This document shows, one piece after another, positions 42,200-50,037 of a DNA stretch of 64,000 bases (the first letter of the stretch is position 1; every line of letters begins with the position of its first letter). Below the pieces are notes generated by a model, which worked only from the letters and a program-made list of their open reading frames with translations, made no database searches and had not been told where the DNA came from. Both the position numbers and the translations under genes were made by a program. Source of the DNA: Pantoea sp. Eser (GTDB lineage: Bacteria; Pseudomonadota; Gammaproteobacteria; Enterobacterales; Enterobacteriaceae); contig SZZY01000001.1 of assembly GCA_009830035.1 (NCBI GenBank), forward strand, positions 62,001-126,000, given 5' to 3'.

Positions 42200-42983
42200 A
42201 TGAGCCTGGTGATGATTGATAAAGATCTGGCGCGCCATGAACGCCGTACCTCTCAGCCATTATCTGGCTCTGCACGGCGGCGCTGGCGATATTCCTTATC
42301 TGGGCGCACTTCGCCATTCTGGATGAGGTGACCGTCGGCACCGGCAAGTGACCCCTTCCAGCCGCGCGCAGGTGATTGACAGCCTGGATGGCGGCATCGT
42401 CAAACAGCTCAACGTGCATGAAGGCGATATTGTCGAGAAAGGGCAGATACTGGCGACGCTGGCTCCGACCCGCTTCCAGTCCAACTTCGGTGAAGCGCAG
42501 GCCAAAGTGCGTACCCTGCGCGCCACGCTCTATTCGCCGGTGCGCGGCATCGTTAAGGATATTCAGGTCACCACGGTGGGCGGGGTACTGGAGCCGGGCG
42601 GCAAGCTGATGGAGATCGTGCCGCTGGAAGATCAGCTGCTGATTGAAACCCGCATCAATCCGCGCGATATCGCTTACATCCGTCCCGGTCTAGCGGCAAT
42701 CGTCAAAATCACCGCCTACGATTCCTCTATCTATGGCGATCTGCCGAGTGAAGTCAAAATCGTCTCGCCGGATACGCTGCAGGATGAGGTTAAGCGGGAT
42801 CAATACTACTATCGGGTCCACGTTCGCACCCAAAAAGCGGAACTGACTAACCGCGCCGGACGCAAATTCCCGATTGTGCCCGGTATGGTGGCCAATATTG
42901 AAATTAAAACCGGTCAGAAATCGGTGATGGATTACCTGCTTAAGCCGCTGAATAAAGTTAAAGAATCACTGCGCGAACGTTGA
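42200..42983 (+). pseudogene. Type I secretion membrane-fusion protein (HlyD/LapC-like), deleted
   Basis: The adaptor linking the ABC protein to the TolC channel. ATG follows AAGGAG by seven bases (MSLVMIDKDLARHERRT). Two frameshifts interrupt the N-terminal membrane anchor (IIWLCTAALAIFLIWAHFAIL lies in another frame, then VTPSSRAQVIDSLDGGIV in a third). The biotinyl-lipoyl half-motif ending FGEAQAKVRTL runs straight into LYSPVRGIVKDIQVTTVGG: the long coiled-coil hairpin between the two lipoyl halves, over 100 residues in this family, is missing. The C-terminal barrel (PGMVANIEIKTGQKSVMDYLLKP) is intact. Confidence 0.87.
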
Positions 42984-43161
42984 AATCACGATCCGGATAT
43001 TATCGCAGCCTGCTTACGGTGATAAATTAAGTAGGCGGATATATCGCCAGATAAGCGGCAGGAGGTGCGGAAATTAACCTTCTATGCGGCGAAATAATAA
43101 AGTTAATTAACGGTGGGAAACCATGTTTACATTACGCCAATCGCAACGGTGGATCGCAGGC

Positions 43162-43256
43162 AAAAAAAAATGCCGGACAAACATGTCCGGCGGGAAATTA
43201 GGGTAAACATCTCATTCGGGGTGGATGAAGGTAATAATGAAATAAATGATGATAGC
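43162..43256 (-). ncRNA. micF: MicF small regulatory RNA
   Basis: On the minus strand, upstream of and divergent from ompC exactly as in E. coli, lies a 95-base sequence beginning GCTATCATCATTT (E. coli MicF begins GCTATCATCATTAA), continuing with ATGTTTACCC, and ending in the terminator GCCGGACA-TGTT-TGTCCGGC plus nine T residues. The conserved 5' seed pairs with ompF mRNA in E. coli to block translation, with help from Hfq. Position, length, seed and terminator all agree, so the identification is strong although no expression is known. Confidence 0.9.
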
Positions 43257-43410
43257 GGGGTCTATTGTATTACCTGATGACGCATAAGTTTTATCATTCA
43301 GTCAGTGCTTCAGAACACTCTGATATAACCTGTTGATAAACAAGGACGCGAAGTTGGTTTGGCTTTTTGTGCCATATTTTTCATCGATACGTGCTGGTTA
43401 TTAGTTCCCC

Positions 43411-43478
43411 AAAATTACATTCAGAAATAACTTTTTCGAACTATGAAACAGTTTTGGAAATTTAGTAGCATTTTCGTG
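43411..43478 (+). promoter_or_regulatory. ompC promoter region with OmpR-box-like repeats
   Basis: Three tandem AT-rich boxes, ATTACATTCAGAAATAAC (43414-43431), ACTATGAAACAGTTTTGG (43440-43457) and TTTAGTAGCATTTTCGTG (43461-43478), resemble the C1-C3 OmpR sites of E. coli ompC in sequence and order. The stretch that follows (GGATTATTG ... AGAGGGTAATAA) also matches the E. coli ompC leader. OmpR-P probably still binds here and may also serve divergent micF. The rest of 42984-43582 holds micF and no gene. Confidence 0.7.
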
Positions 43479-43582
43479 ATGGATTATTGCCCGTTATAAA
43501 ACAACAATGGCTTGCCGGCTGAATTTTTAATCATTCAGTTCGCAGTGGCAAATAATAAAGGCACATTACAGAGGGTAATAAA

Positions 43583-44711
43583 ATGAAACGTCGCGTTCTC
43601 TCCCTGATGATCCCTGCGTTGCTGGTCGCAGCAGGATCGGCAAACGCAGCTGAAATCTACAATAAAGACGGCAACAAATTAGACCTGTTTGGTAAAGTCG
43701 ATGGTCTGCACTACTTCTCTGATAACGATGTTCTCTGATAACGATGGTTCTGATGGCGATCAGTCTTACGTCCGCTTTGGCTTTAAAGGCGAAAACGAAG
43801 TCAGCGATCAGCTGACCGGTTACGGCCAGTGGGTGTACCAGGCGGCGCTGAACAATGCAGAATCTCAAGGTACGGCTGACAGCTACACCCGCGTCGGTTT
43901 TGCCGGTGTGAAGTTTGGCGATGCAGGTTCATTCGATTACGGTCGTAACTACGGCGTAGCTTACGACATCGGCGCATGGACCGACGTGCTGCTGGAGTTC
44001 GGTGGTGATACCTATGGCGCGGATAACTTTATGTTCCAGCGCGGCAATGGTATGGCGACCTACCGCAACAGTAACTTCTTCGGCCTGGTCGATGGCTGGA
44101 ACTTTGCGGTGCAGTATCAGGGCAAAAACGGCAATGGTGATGAATCATCAAACGGTCGTGATGTGCTGGGCCAGAACGGTGACGGCTGGGGCCTGAGCAC
44201 CACTTAAGATCTCGGTTCTGGTTTTTGTATCGGTGCGTCGGCTTTCCAGTCTGACCGTACTAACGATCATAACGGCAACTAGGCGGGTATCCTGGGTCGT
44301 GGCGACAAAGCAGAAGCCTACACCGGCGGTCTGAAATACGATGCCAACAACATCTATCTGGCAGCGATGTACACCAAGTCTTACAACGCAACCCGCTTCG
44401 GCAGCAGTGATTCGCCGGTGTTTGTTTATGCGGATAAAGCGGAAAACTGGGAACTGGTAGCGCAGTATCAGTTCGACTTCGGCCTGCGTCCATCGCTGGC
44501 GTATGTCACCTCACGCGGCACCGATGTGCAGAACTGGGGTAAACAAAACCTGAAGAAATACATTGATGTAGGCGCGACTTACTACTTCAACAAAAACATA
44601 TCCACTTACGTGGATTACCAAATCAACCTGCTGGATGACAACGAGTTCACTGACCAGGCCGGTATTAATACCGACGACGTGGTGGCACTGAGTCTGGTTT
44701 ACCAGTTCTTA
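43583..44711 (+). pseudogene. ompC: Outer-membrane porin OmpC, inactivated by at least four lesions
   Basis: Starts with a normal signal peptide ([18 protein letters not shown]...ANA) and mature porin start [24 protein letters not shown] 16-base tandem duplication (43715-43730 and 43731-43746) shifts the frame to a TGA at 43736. Downstream, in the original frame, a TAA at 44205 (LSTT*DLGSG) and a TAG at 44280 (DHNGN*AGIL) follow, and the usual terminal ...LVYQF* is followed by TTA instead of a stop (44709-44711), so the frame reads into the terminator. Loop L3 reads [11 protein letters not shown] where enterobacterial porins have LPEFGGDT. Non-functional. Confidence 0.93.
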
Positions 44712-44719
44712 TTTGTGCA

Positions 44720-44743
44720 GGGGCGCAGCGCTGGCTGCGCCCC
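44720..44743 (+). terminator. ompC terminator hairpin
   Basis: GGGGCGCAGC pairs perfectly with GCTGCGCCCC around a four-base loop, nine bases after the expected ompC stop position; no long T-run follows. Between here and 45058 I see no gene, only a small CACTG/CAGTG inverted repeat near 44950. Confidence 0.65.
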
Positions 44744-45058
44744 TGAGTCATTAATCCTTTTCCTTTATCTCATCTGTTGTTCGCCACTTTTTCGCTTTCG
44801 CGACTGCCGTGACCGGTGAGACCACACTGCCAAATCAGGCACCTTCAAATGCCACGCCCGCCAGAGAAAAGGCTGAAAATCTCAGCCACTGATGCTAGGC
44901 TGCCTGCAGGTTCTGTGACGTTTTCATTCTGCACCTCTCAGAGATAAACACTGTTTCAACAGTGCAGAATTCATGCCAGCTTTACCGCTCTGATAGTCAC
45001 GGCCCTACCGCCGCTTCTGGTAAACTTGCCGCGCTCTCTGAGAGGGTCGTTGCCCCGT

Positions 45059-45148
45059 TCAGGTGCAGCGCTGCAAGTTATGATGCCAGACTTTGTAGCT
45101 GCTGTAAATGAACAGACCCAGGGCGATGGCAAGAATCACGTAGATCAT
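45059..45148 (-). CDS. Possible 29-residue single-span membrane peptide
   Basis: A short frame with an excellent ribosome binding site (AAGGAG, six bases before ATG). The translation begins MIYVILAIALGLFIYSSYKV and ends WHHNLQRCT: one transmembrane helix followed by a short polar, positively charged tail. Such a combination of a strong start signal and a clean single-span helix is typical of enterobacterial small membrane proteins. It lies between ompC and apbE on the opposite strand and upstream has a CGCCCG/CGGGCG hairpin. I do not recognise a family. Could be chance. Confidence 0.5.
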   Translation of the reverse strand: MIYVILAIALGLFIYSSYKVWHHNLQRCT

Positions 45149-45187
45149 CTGCTGCTCCTTAATTAAACCAAACCGTTAAACGTAAAT

Positions 45188-45203
45188 CGCCCGGTTACGG
45201 GCG
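45188..45203. other. Hairpin between the small membrane ORF and apbE
   Basis: CGCCCG-GTTA-CGGGCG, a perfect six-base-pair stem in the leader of the 29-codon frame (minus strand) and upstream of the apbE promoter region. No T-run on either side. The rest of 45149-45328 is AT-rich and probably holds divergent promoters. Confidence 0.4.
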
Positions 45204-45328
45204 GATGCATAGTGGATGACCGGTTGGTACTGTCGTCATTGGCTGAAGGATTCAACCCTCTTTTACGCTCTTTACCAGCGATCTATGCTTTTTAGCAGGA
45301 ATAGATAGATTTTTACAAGTGAGGATTA

Positions 45329-46378
45329 ATGAGATATCAGATTAATCTGCTGTCTTTGCCGTTTGCCATCCTGTTGTTAGCCGGTTGTGATAAGCCAGCG
45401 GCGACGTCATCAATGGTGTTGGAAGGCAAAACCATGGGCACGGTCTGGCGGGTCAGCCTGGCCGACGTCGACAGTGGGCGCAAAGCTGCACTGCAGCAGC
45501 GCATTCAGCAGCAGCTCAACAGTGACGACGCCGAGCTCTCTACCTGGAAGCCCGATTCGGTGCTGTCGCGCTTTAATCAGAGCCGTGCGCTAACGCCGCA
45601 GCCGGTCAGCGAGAATATGGCGGACATCGTCACGCTCGCCTTGCGCATTGGTGCTAAAACCGGAGGGGCGATGGATGTCACCGTCGGACCGCTGGTCAAT
45701 CTGTGGGGCTTTGGCCCGACAAAACAGCCGACCCATACGCCGGATGAGGCGCAAATCGCGGCGGCCAAAGCGCAGACCGGTCTGCAGCATCTGCGGGTGG
45801 TGCAGGGCGCGGGTGGCCAGTGGCTGCAAAAGGATCTGACTGGCTTGTATGTTGATCTCTCAACGGTAGGCGAGGGCTTTGCTACCGATCATCTGGCGCG
45901 CCTGATGGAGCAACTGGGGATTAATAATTACCTGGTCTCGGTTGGCGGGGCAGTGCTGAGCCGTGGGCTTAACGCCCAGCACCAGCCGTGGCGGGTAGCC
46001 ATTCAGAAGCCGACCGACCGTGAGAATGCGGTGCAAGCGCGGGTCGATCTGCAGGGACACGGCATCAGCACTTCCGGCAGCTATCGCAACTATTATGAAC
46101 TGGACGGCAAGCGCGTTTCTCACGTGATCGATCCGCTTACCGGCCGGCCGATTGAGCATAAGCTGGTTTCGGCTACCGTGATCGCGATCACCGCGCTGGA
46201 GGCCGACGGCTGGGATACTGGCCTGATGGTACTGGGCAGTGAAAAAGCCAAAGCGCTGGCGATCCAGCAGCAGCTGGCGGTCTATCTGATCAGTAAAGAG
46301 GGCGATGGGTTCGTGAGCTGGATGTCACCGCAGTTTGCCGCCTTTTTGATTAAACCCGAGTCGACAGGAGCATCCTGA
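45329..46378 (+). CDS. apbE: FAD:protein FMN transferase (lipoprotein)
   Basis: A 349-residue ApbE (E. coli 351), a periplasmic flavin transferase that attaches FMN covalently to targets such as Rnf/Nqr subunits. The N-terminus is a lipoprotein signal with lipobox LLAGC. Family motifs include GKTMGTVWRV, LSTVGEGFATDHLARL, the flavin-binding SGSYRNYYELDGKRVSHVIDP and the metal-binding LEADGWDTGLMVLG. ATG follows GTGAGGATT. Its stop overlaps the alkB start (ATGA); E. coli has ada between them, absent here. Intact. Confidence 0.96.
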   Translation: MRYQINLLSLPFAILLLAGCDKPAATSSMVLEGKTMGTVWRVSLADVDSGRKAALQQRIQQQLNSDDAELSTWKPDSVLSRFNQSRALTPQPVSENMADIVTLALRIGAKTGGAMDVTVGPLVNLWGFGPTKQPTHTPDEAQIAAAKAQTGLQHLRVVQGAGGQWLQKDLTGLYVDLSTVGEGFATDHLARLMEQLGINNYLVSVGGAVLSRGLNAQHQPWRVAIQKPTDRENAVQARVDLQGHGISTSGSYRNYYELDGKRVSHVIDPLTGRPIEHKLVSATVIAITALEADGWDTGLMVLGSEKAKALAIQQQLAVYLISKEGDGFVSWMSPQFAAFLIKPESTGAS

Positions 46379-46880
46379 TGTTAGATCAGTTTAGCGAAGA
46401 GCAACCCTGGCAGGAACCGCTGGCTGACGGGGCGGTGATCTCCTGCGCCGCCGGGCGCGCGATGAGGCTGAAGCATTGTATCAGCAGATTCTGGCCATCG
46501 CCGACCAGAATCCGTTTGCTCATCGCATTACGCCGGGCGGTCACCGCATGTCGGTGGCGATGACCAACTGCGGCGACTTTGGCTGGTCAGTGGATTGACG
46601 CGGTTATCAGTATCAGCAGCAGGACAACCTCAACGGGCGCAAATGGCCGCCGATGCTGCCGCTGTTTCGCAGCCTGGCGCAGGCCGCGGCGCGTGAAGCG
46701 GGCTTTCCCGACTTCAATCCTGATGCCTGCCTGCTCAATCGCTACGAACCGGGCGCGAAGCTGACCCTGCATCAGGACAAAGATGAGAAAGATCTGCGTC
46801 AGCCTATCGTCTCGGTCTTGCTGGGATTACCGGCGGTATTCCAGTTTGGCGGTTTTGAACGTGGCGACACCACGCAGCGG
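46378..46880 (+). pseudogene. alkB: Truncated alkB (DNA/RNA alkylation repair dioxygenase)
   Basis: N-terminal part of AlkB (E. coli 216 residues), the Fe(II)/2-oxoglutarate dioxygenase that reverses N1-methyladenine and N3-methylcytosine. MLDQFSEEQPWQEPLADGAV starts well, a frameshift at about 46455 moves to the frame of RITPGGHRMSVAMTNCGDFGW, a TGA at 46596 follows (SVD*RGYQYQQQ), then [19 protein letters not shown] keeps the first two iron ligands. Homology stops after [16 protein letters not shown] at about 46880, where yojI sequence begins, so the third iron-ligand His and the 2-oxoglutarate-binding Arg are gone. Confidence 0.92.
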
Positions 46881-48072
46881 CTGGCTGGCCGTGACGCTGG
46901 TGGGCGGCTGGATGCTGGTGTCGCGCGTGTATCAGCACATGGCGAAGCTGCGTGAAATCGAAGATCACTTCTATCGTGATTACCAGACGGTGATTGACGG
47001 ACGCAAAGAGTTGCAGCTTAACCGTGAGCGCGCCCGTCAGATCTATGAAAGCGTCTATCATGAAGATGCCACCGCCTGGCGGCACCATATCGTCTGTGCC
47101 GATACCTATCATCTCAGCGCGGTGAACTGGTCGAATATCTGACGCTGGGCGCCATCGGCATGGTCTTTTTTATGGCCAACAGCCTCGGCTGGGCCAACAC
47201 GGCGGTGGCGGCCCTTTTCCCTGACGCTGCTGTTTCTGCGCACGCCGCTGCTGTCGGCAGTCGGCGCATTGCCCACCTTGCTCAGCGCACAGGTGGCATT
47301 CCGCAAACTTAACGCCTTTGATCTGGCACCTTATCAGCCTGAATTCCATGCTTCTCCGTCAAAAGCGGACTGGCAGACGCTGGAGATGCGGGATGTCTGT
47401 TTTCACTACGGTGAAAATGGCTTTAAGGTCGGCCCGATTAACCTGACCCTGCGCCGCGGTGAACTGGTGTTCCTGATTGGCGGCAATGGCAGTGGTAGTG
47501 GTAAATCGACCCTGGCGATGCTGCTGACCGGCCTGTATCAGCCGCAGTTCGGCAGTCTGCTGCTGGATGGTCAACCGATTGACGCTGATGGGCTCGATCA
47601 CTGGCGTAAACACTTCTCGGCGGTGTTCACCGATGTGCATCTGTTTGATCGGCTGATTAGCCACGAAGGCATTCTGGCGAACCCGGCGTTATTGCAGCAG
47701 TGGCTGGAACGGCTGAAGACGCAGGACAAACTGAAGATTGAAGGCAATAAGGTGCTGAATCTGCAGCTCTCCAAAGGGCAGAGCAAACGCCTGGCATTGC
47801 TGCTGGCGGTGGCTGAAGAGCGGGACGTGCTGCTGCTGGATGAATGGGCGGCGGATCAGGACCCGCATTTCCGTCGTATTTTCTATCGCGAGCTGCTGCC
47901 GTGGCTGCAGGCGGCCGGCAAAACGGTATTCGCCATCAGCCACGATGATCACTACTTTACTCATGCCGATCGGCTGCTGGAGATGCGAGAAGGGCAGCTA
48001 ACTGAACTGACCGGCAGCGAACGCGATCTGGCCACGCTGGACTCGGTAGAACGCACCGATACCGGGCTTTGA
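46880..48072 (+). pseudogene. yojI: Truncated and frameshifted yojI (ABC efflux ATPase/permease)
   Basis: C-terminal two thirds of YojI (E. coli 547 residues), the exporter known for microcin J25 efflux with TolC. About 160 N-terminal residues are missing; homology begins [21 protein letters not shown] one-base loss after SAVNWSNI (about 47140) and another indel near 47215 break the frame; from 47269 it is open through the ATPase domain. The Walker A reads [11 protein letters not shown], with an extra Gly-Ser from a six-base duplication (AGTGGT), so the strict GxxxxGK(S/T) pattern is lost. Signature-like [14 protein letters not shown] and Walker [10 protein letters not shown] remain. Confidence 0.92.
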
Positions 48073-48198
48073 TGAATGCTGGCAAAGCTTAGCAAAAACG
48101 CATATTGGCCACCTGCGCGGCGACCAAGTTATGCTGAAAATCAGCAGAGAGAAGGCTCTCTGCCATTCCGGAACTTATTCTGTCGTCATGTGTTTACC

Positions 48199-48231
48199 CC
48201 GGTTAAGCCGCATTGCTTAGCCGGTTTTTTT
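48199..48231 (+). terminator. Terminator between convergent yojI and the EntD-like gene
   Basis: CCGGTTAAGC pairs with GCTTAGCCGG (one wobble), six-base loop, followed by seven T residues on the plus strand. It overlaps the last codon of the minus-strand EntD-like gene. Confidence 0.8.
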
Positions 48232-48948
48232 ATGCCTGCTGCATCAGCAGGGTAATCACCTGATAGTCCTGCCATAAAAACTGTGCCTGCAACCGGGTCC
48301 CTGTTGTGAAGCGATCGCTGAAATGATGAGTGAGCCGTAAAGTGGCGCACTGACGCCGGAGATCGACCGTTTCCAGCGCCGCCTGTTGACAATCCATCGG
48401 CTGATGCAGCTGGGGCCACAGCGCCTTATAAAGTGATTCTTTCAGCGAAAATAGAAGGGTGGCAGCAGCATTGAAGCCGATCGGCAGCGCGCGCAGCAGT
48501 TGTTGCTCCTGAGGATTCATCAGCAGGTCGGCGGTTTCATTGGCCGTCGCGTCCGACATCAGCTGTTCGACATCCACGCCGACACTACCGGGCTGACGGG
48601 TTGCTGCCAGCACCACCACGCTTGCGCTGTGCGACAGCGAAGCCTGCACACCGACGGGCTAGCAGGGCGAGCGATCGGCGGCGTTGGTCAGAATAAAATC
48701 ATCAATACCGAGACGCGCCATTACACTGCGGGCCAGCTGCCGGCTGGCGAGATATTCGGCACGGTGTTTTTTCACCGCCTGCTGCAGACGATCGGGTAGA
48801 GGCAGTCCCCACGCAACAGCGAGGGAACCACGGTAGTGTTGCGGGTCACAAAGCGGCTCACCGCCAGCCAAGGATCGCTGTCGCTCAGATGCTGAGATAG
48901 GATAAAGCCGCCTGCGGGAGGCGGCAACGGAACGTCGGGATAGCGCAT
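48230..48948 (-). pseudogene. Broken EntD-like 4'-phosphopantetheinyl transferase
   Basis: An Sfp/EntD-type enzyme that would load the phosphopantetheine arm of coenzyme A onto carrier proteins of siderophore or other nonribosomal synthesis. From ATG at 48948 (MRYPDVPLPPPAGGF) the frame shifts at about 48845 to HYRGSLAVAWGLPLPDRLQQ. A TAG at 48659-48661 interrupts DRSPC*PVGVQASLSHS; Trp (TGG) is the likely original codon. The catalytic regions remain: SLSHSASVVV, VGVDVEQLM (Mg-binding Asp/Glu) and FSLKESLYKALWP. No biosynthetic cluster is in the window. Confidence 0.82.
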
Positions 48949-49452
48949 GCGGTGCCGTGATCAAAGCCAAAAGGGCATTAAATCAGGCGCGGGATGCCGG
49001 GGCAAGCCGACCGCAGGGATCAGTCGTTCGGGGGAATGGCAAAACTTTTCAGTGAAACGATAAAATGGTGGTGACCTTTACTGATGCGAGCGCCGCGGTC
49101 GCACCAGTGGCTCGCCAGACGAAAGAAGTCGTCGCTGCCAAGTCGTACGCCAGTTCCACTTTGCCAATGCCTGAATGCAATAACGCTTCTGCATCCTTCA
49201 GGCTTTTCGTTTTGATCGCCATAAAAATTATCCATCAATTTCAGGGGAGTCCAGAGTAGGCAGTTTCTGTGACATTTTTGTTTCAGTTTGATGAATTGAC
49301 GTCGCGTTGTGCTTATTTTGTGAGGCAGAATGGATTTCGCTGCAACAGGTAACTGCCTGAAAGCGTGCGGGATGTTGTCTGGCTGGCCAGGAGATGGAGA
49401 GGATGTGCCGGACGATGGGCGACAACGGGCTAGGCTTAGCGGCAAAAGCCAT
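48949..49452. other. Gap with uncertain coding remnants
   Basis: No gene is recognised. On the minus strand a 57-codon frame from an ATG at about 49221 (MAIKTKSLKDAEALLHSGIG...) lacks a clear ribosome binding site and known homologues; overlapping frames compete. It may be a decayed small gene. Nothing else is seen. Confidence 0.4.
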
Positions 49453-49479
49453 AGAAAAGGCCGCGTCTGGCGCGGCCTT
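49453..49479 (-). terminator. Terminator reading leftward
   Basis: On the minus strand AAGGCCGCG pairs with CGCGGCCTT around a five-base loop and is followed by TTCT. It lies about 95 bases downstream of a start codon with a good ribosome binding site at 49574. Confidence 0.75.
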
Positions 49480-49481
49480 AG

Positions 49482-49574
49482 TGGGTTACTTCTTATCTGG
49501 TTATCTGGCGGTGTTTGTTGCTTATCGCCGGACTCTGGTGCTTCGGTTGGATCGTCTTTTTCGATTACTGTCAT
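49482..49574 (-). other. Possible short acidic ORF before a terminator
   Basis: ATG at 49574 follows TAGGAGAG at good spacing and reads MTVIEKDDPTEAPESGDKQQ, then polar residues. The frame has no stop before the terminator at 49453-49479 and runs on, whereas a neighbouring frame has several TAA codons just there. This looks like a 30-35 codon gene whose end was shifted by an indel. Family unknown. Confidence 0.35.
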
Positions 49575-50037
49575 GAACTCTCCTATCGTTACCCACACGC
49601 TTTTCAGTATAGATCGGAATACCCAGAGCGCGAGCTACGTGACCGTTTGATGACAAAAACGCGGCTATTTCGCTTCGCATGACGTTTTCCCCGCGCCTGG
49701 ACGCAGCAGAGCAGAATACTGTTCTGCGCCACGCCGCATCGCTTTAATTCTGTGATAGCGCTATTGCTGCTGCTCAACGGCGAATAAGACGCTGGGCAAA
49801 AAGGGAACTCATGCCGACGGGTCAGACCCCGGCTGGCGCTGCGCGAAGGCCGCCGGGCGGGCTGCTTATGCTTTCACGACTGACGCGCTTTCTCTCCGGT
49901 CAACGCCGACGGCTCTACTGATGTTTTTTCCTGTTCAGGATCAATATTGATCTCGTAAATAACTTTTATTTTGCAGATACTTTTCAAAGTAAAAAACTTT
50001 AACTTTCTCTACAGAGATACCAATAACGAAAGTTTCG
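49575..50037. other. Gap without recognised genes
   Basis: Between the short ORF start and the secreted-protein remnant I see no gene, RNA or convincing repeat. The right third is AT-rich and probably contains the promoter of the gene at 50038. Confidence 0.5.

Noticed and set aside
34039..42983. Prophage or insertion sequence as the source of the adhesin region
   Set aside because: No transposase, integrase, phage gene, terminal repeat or target duplication is visible.
34000..48950. Idea that all breaks are sequencing errors
   Set aside because: Single-base indels alone might be errors, but the large deletions, tandem duplications and nonsense changes are not typical ones, and some 30 core genes in the same window are flawless.
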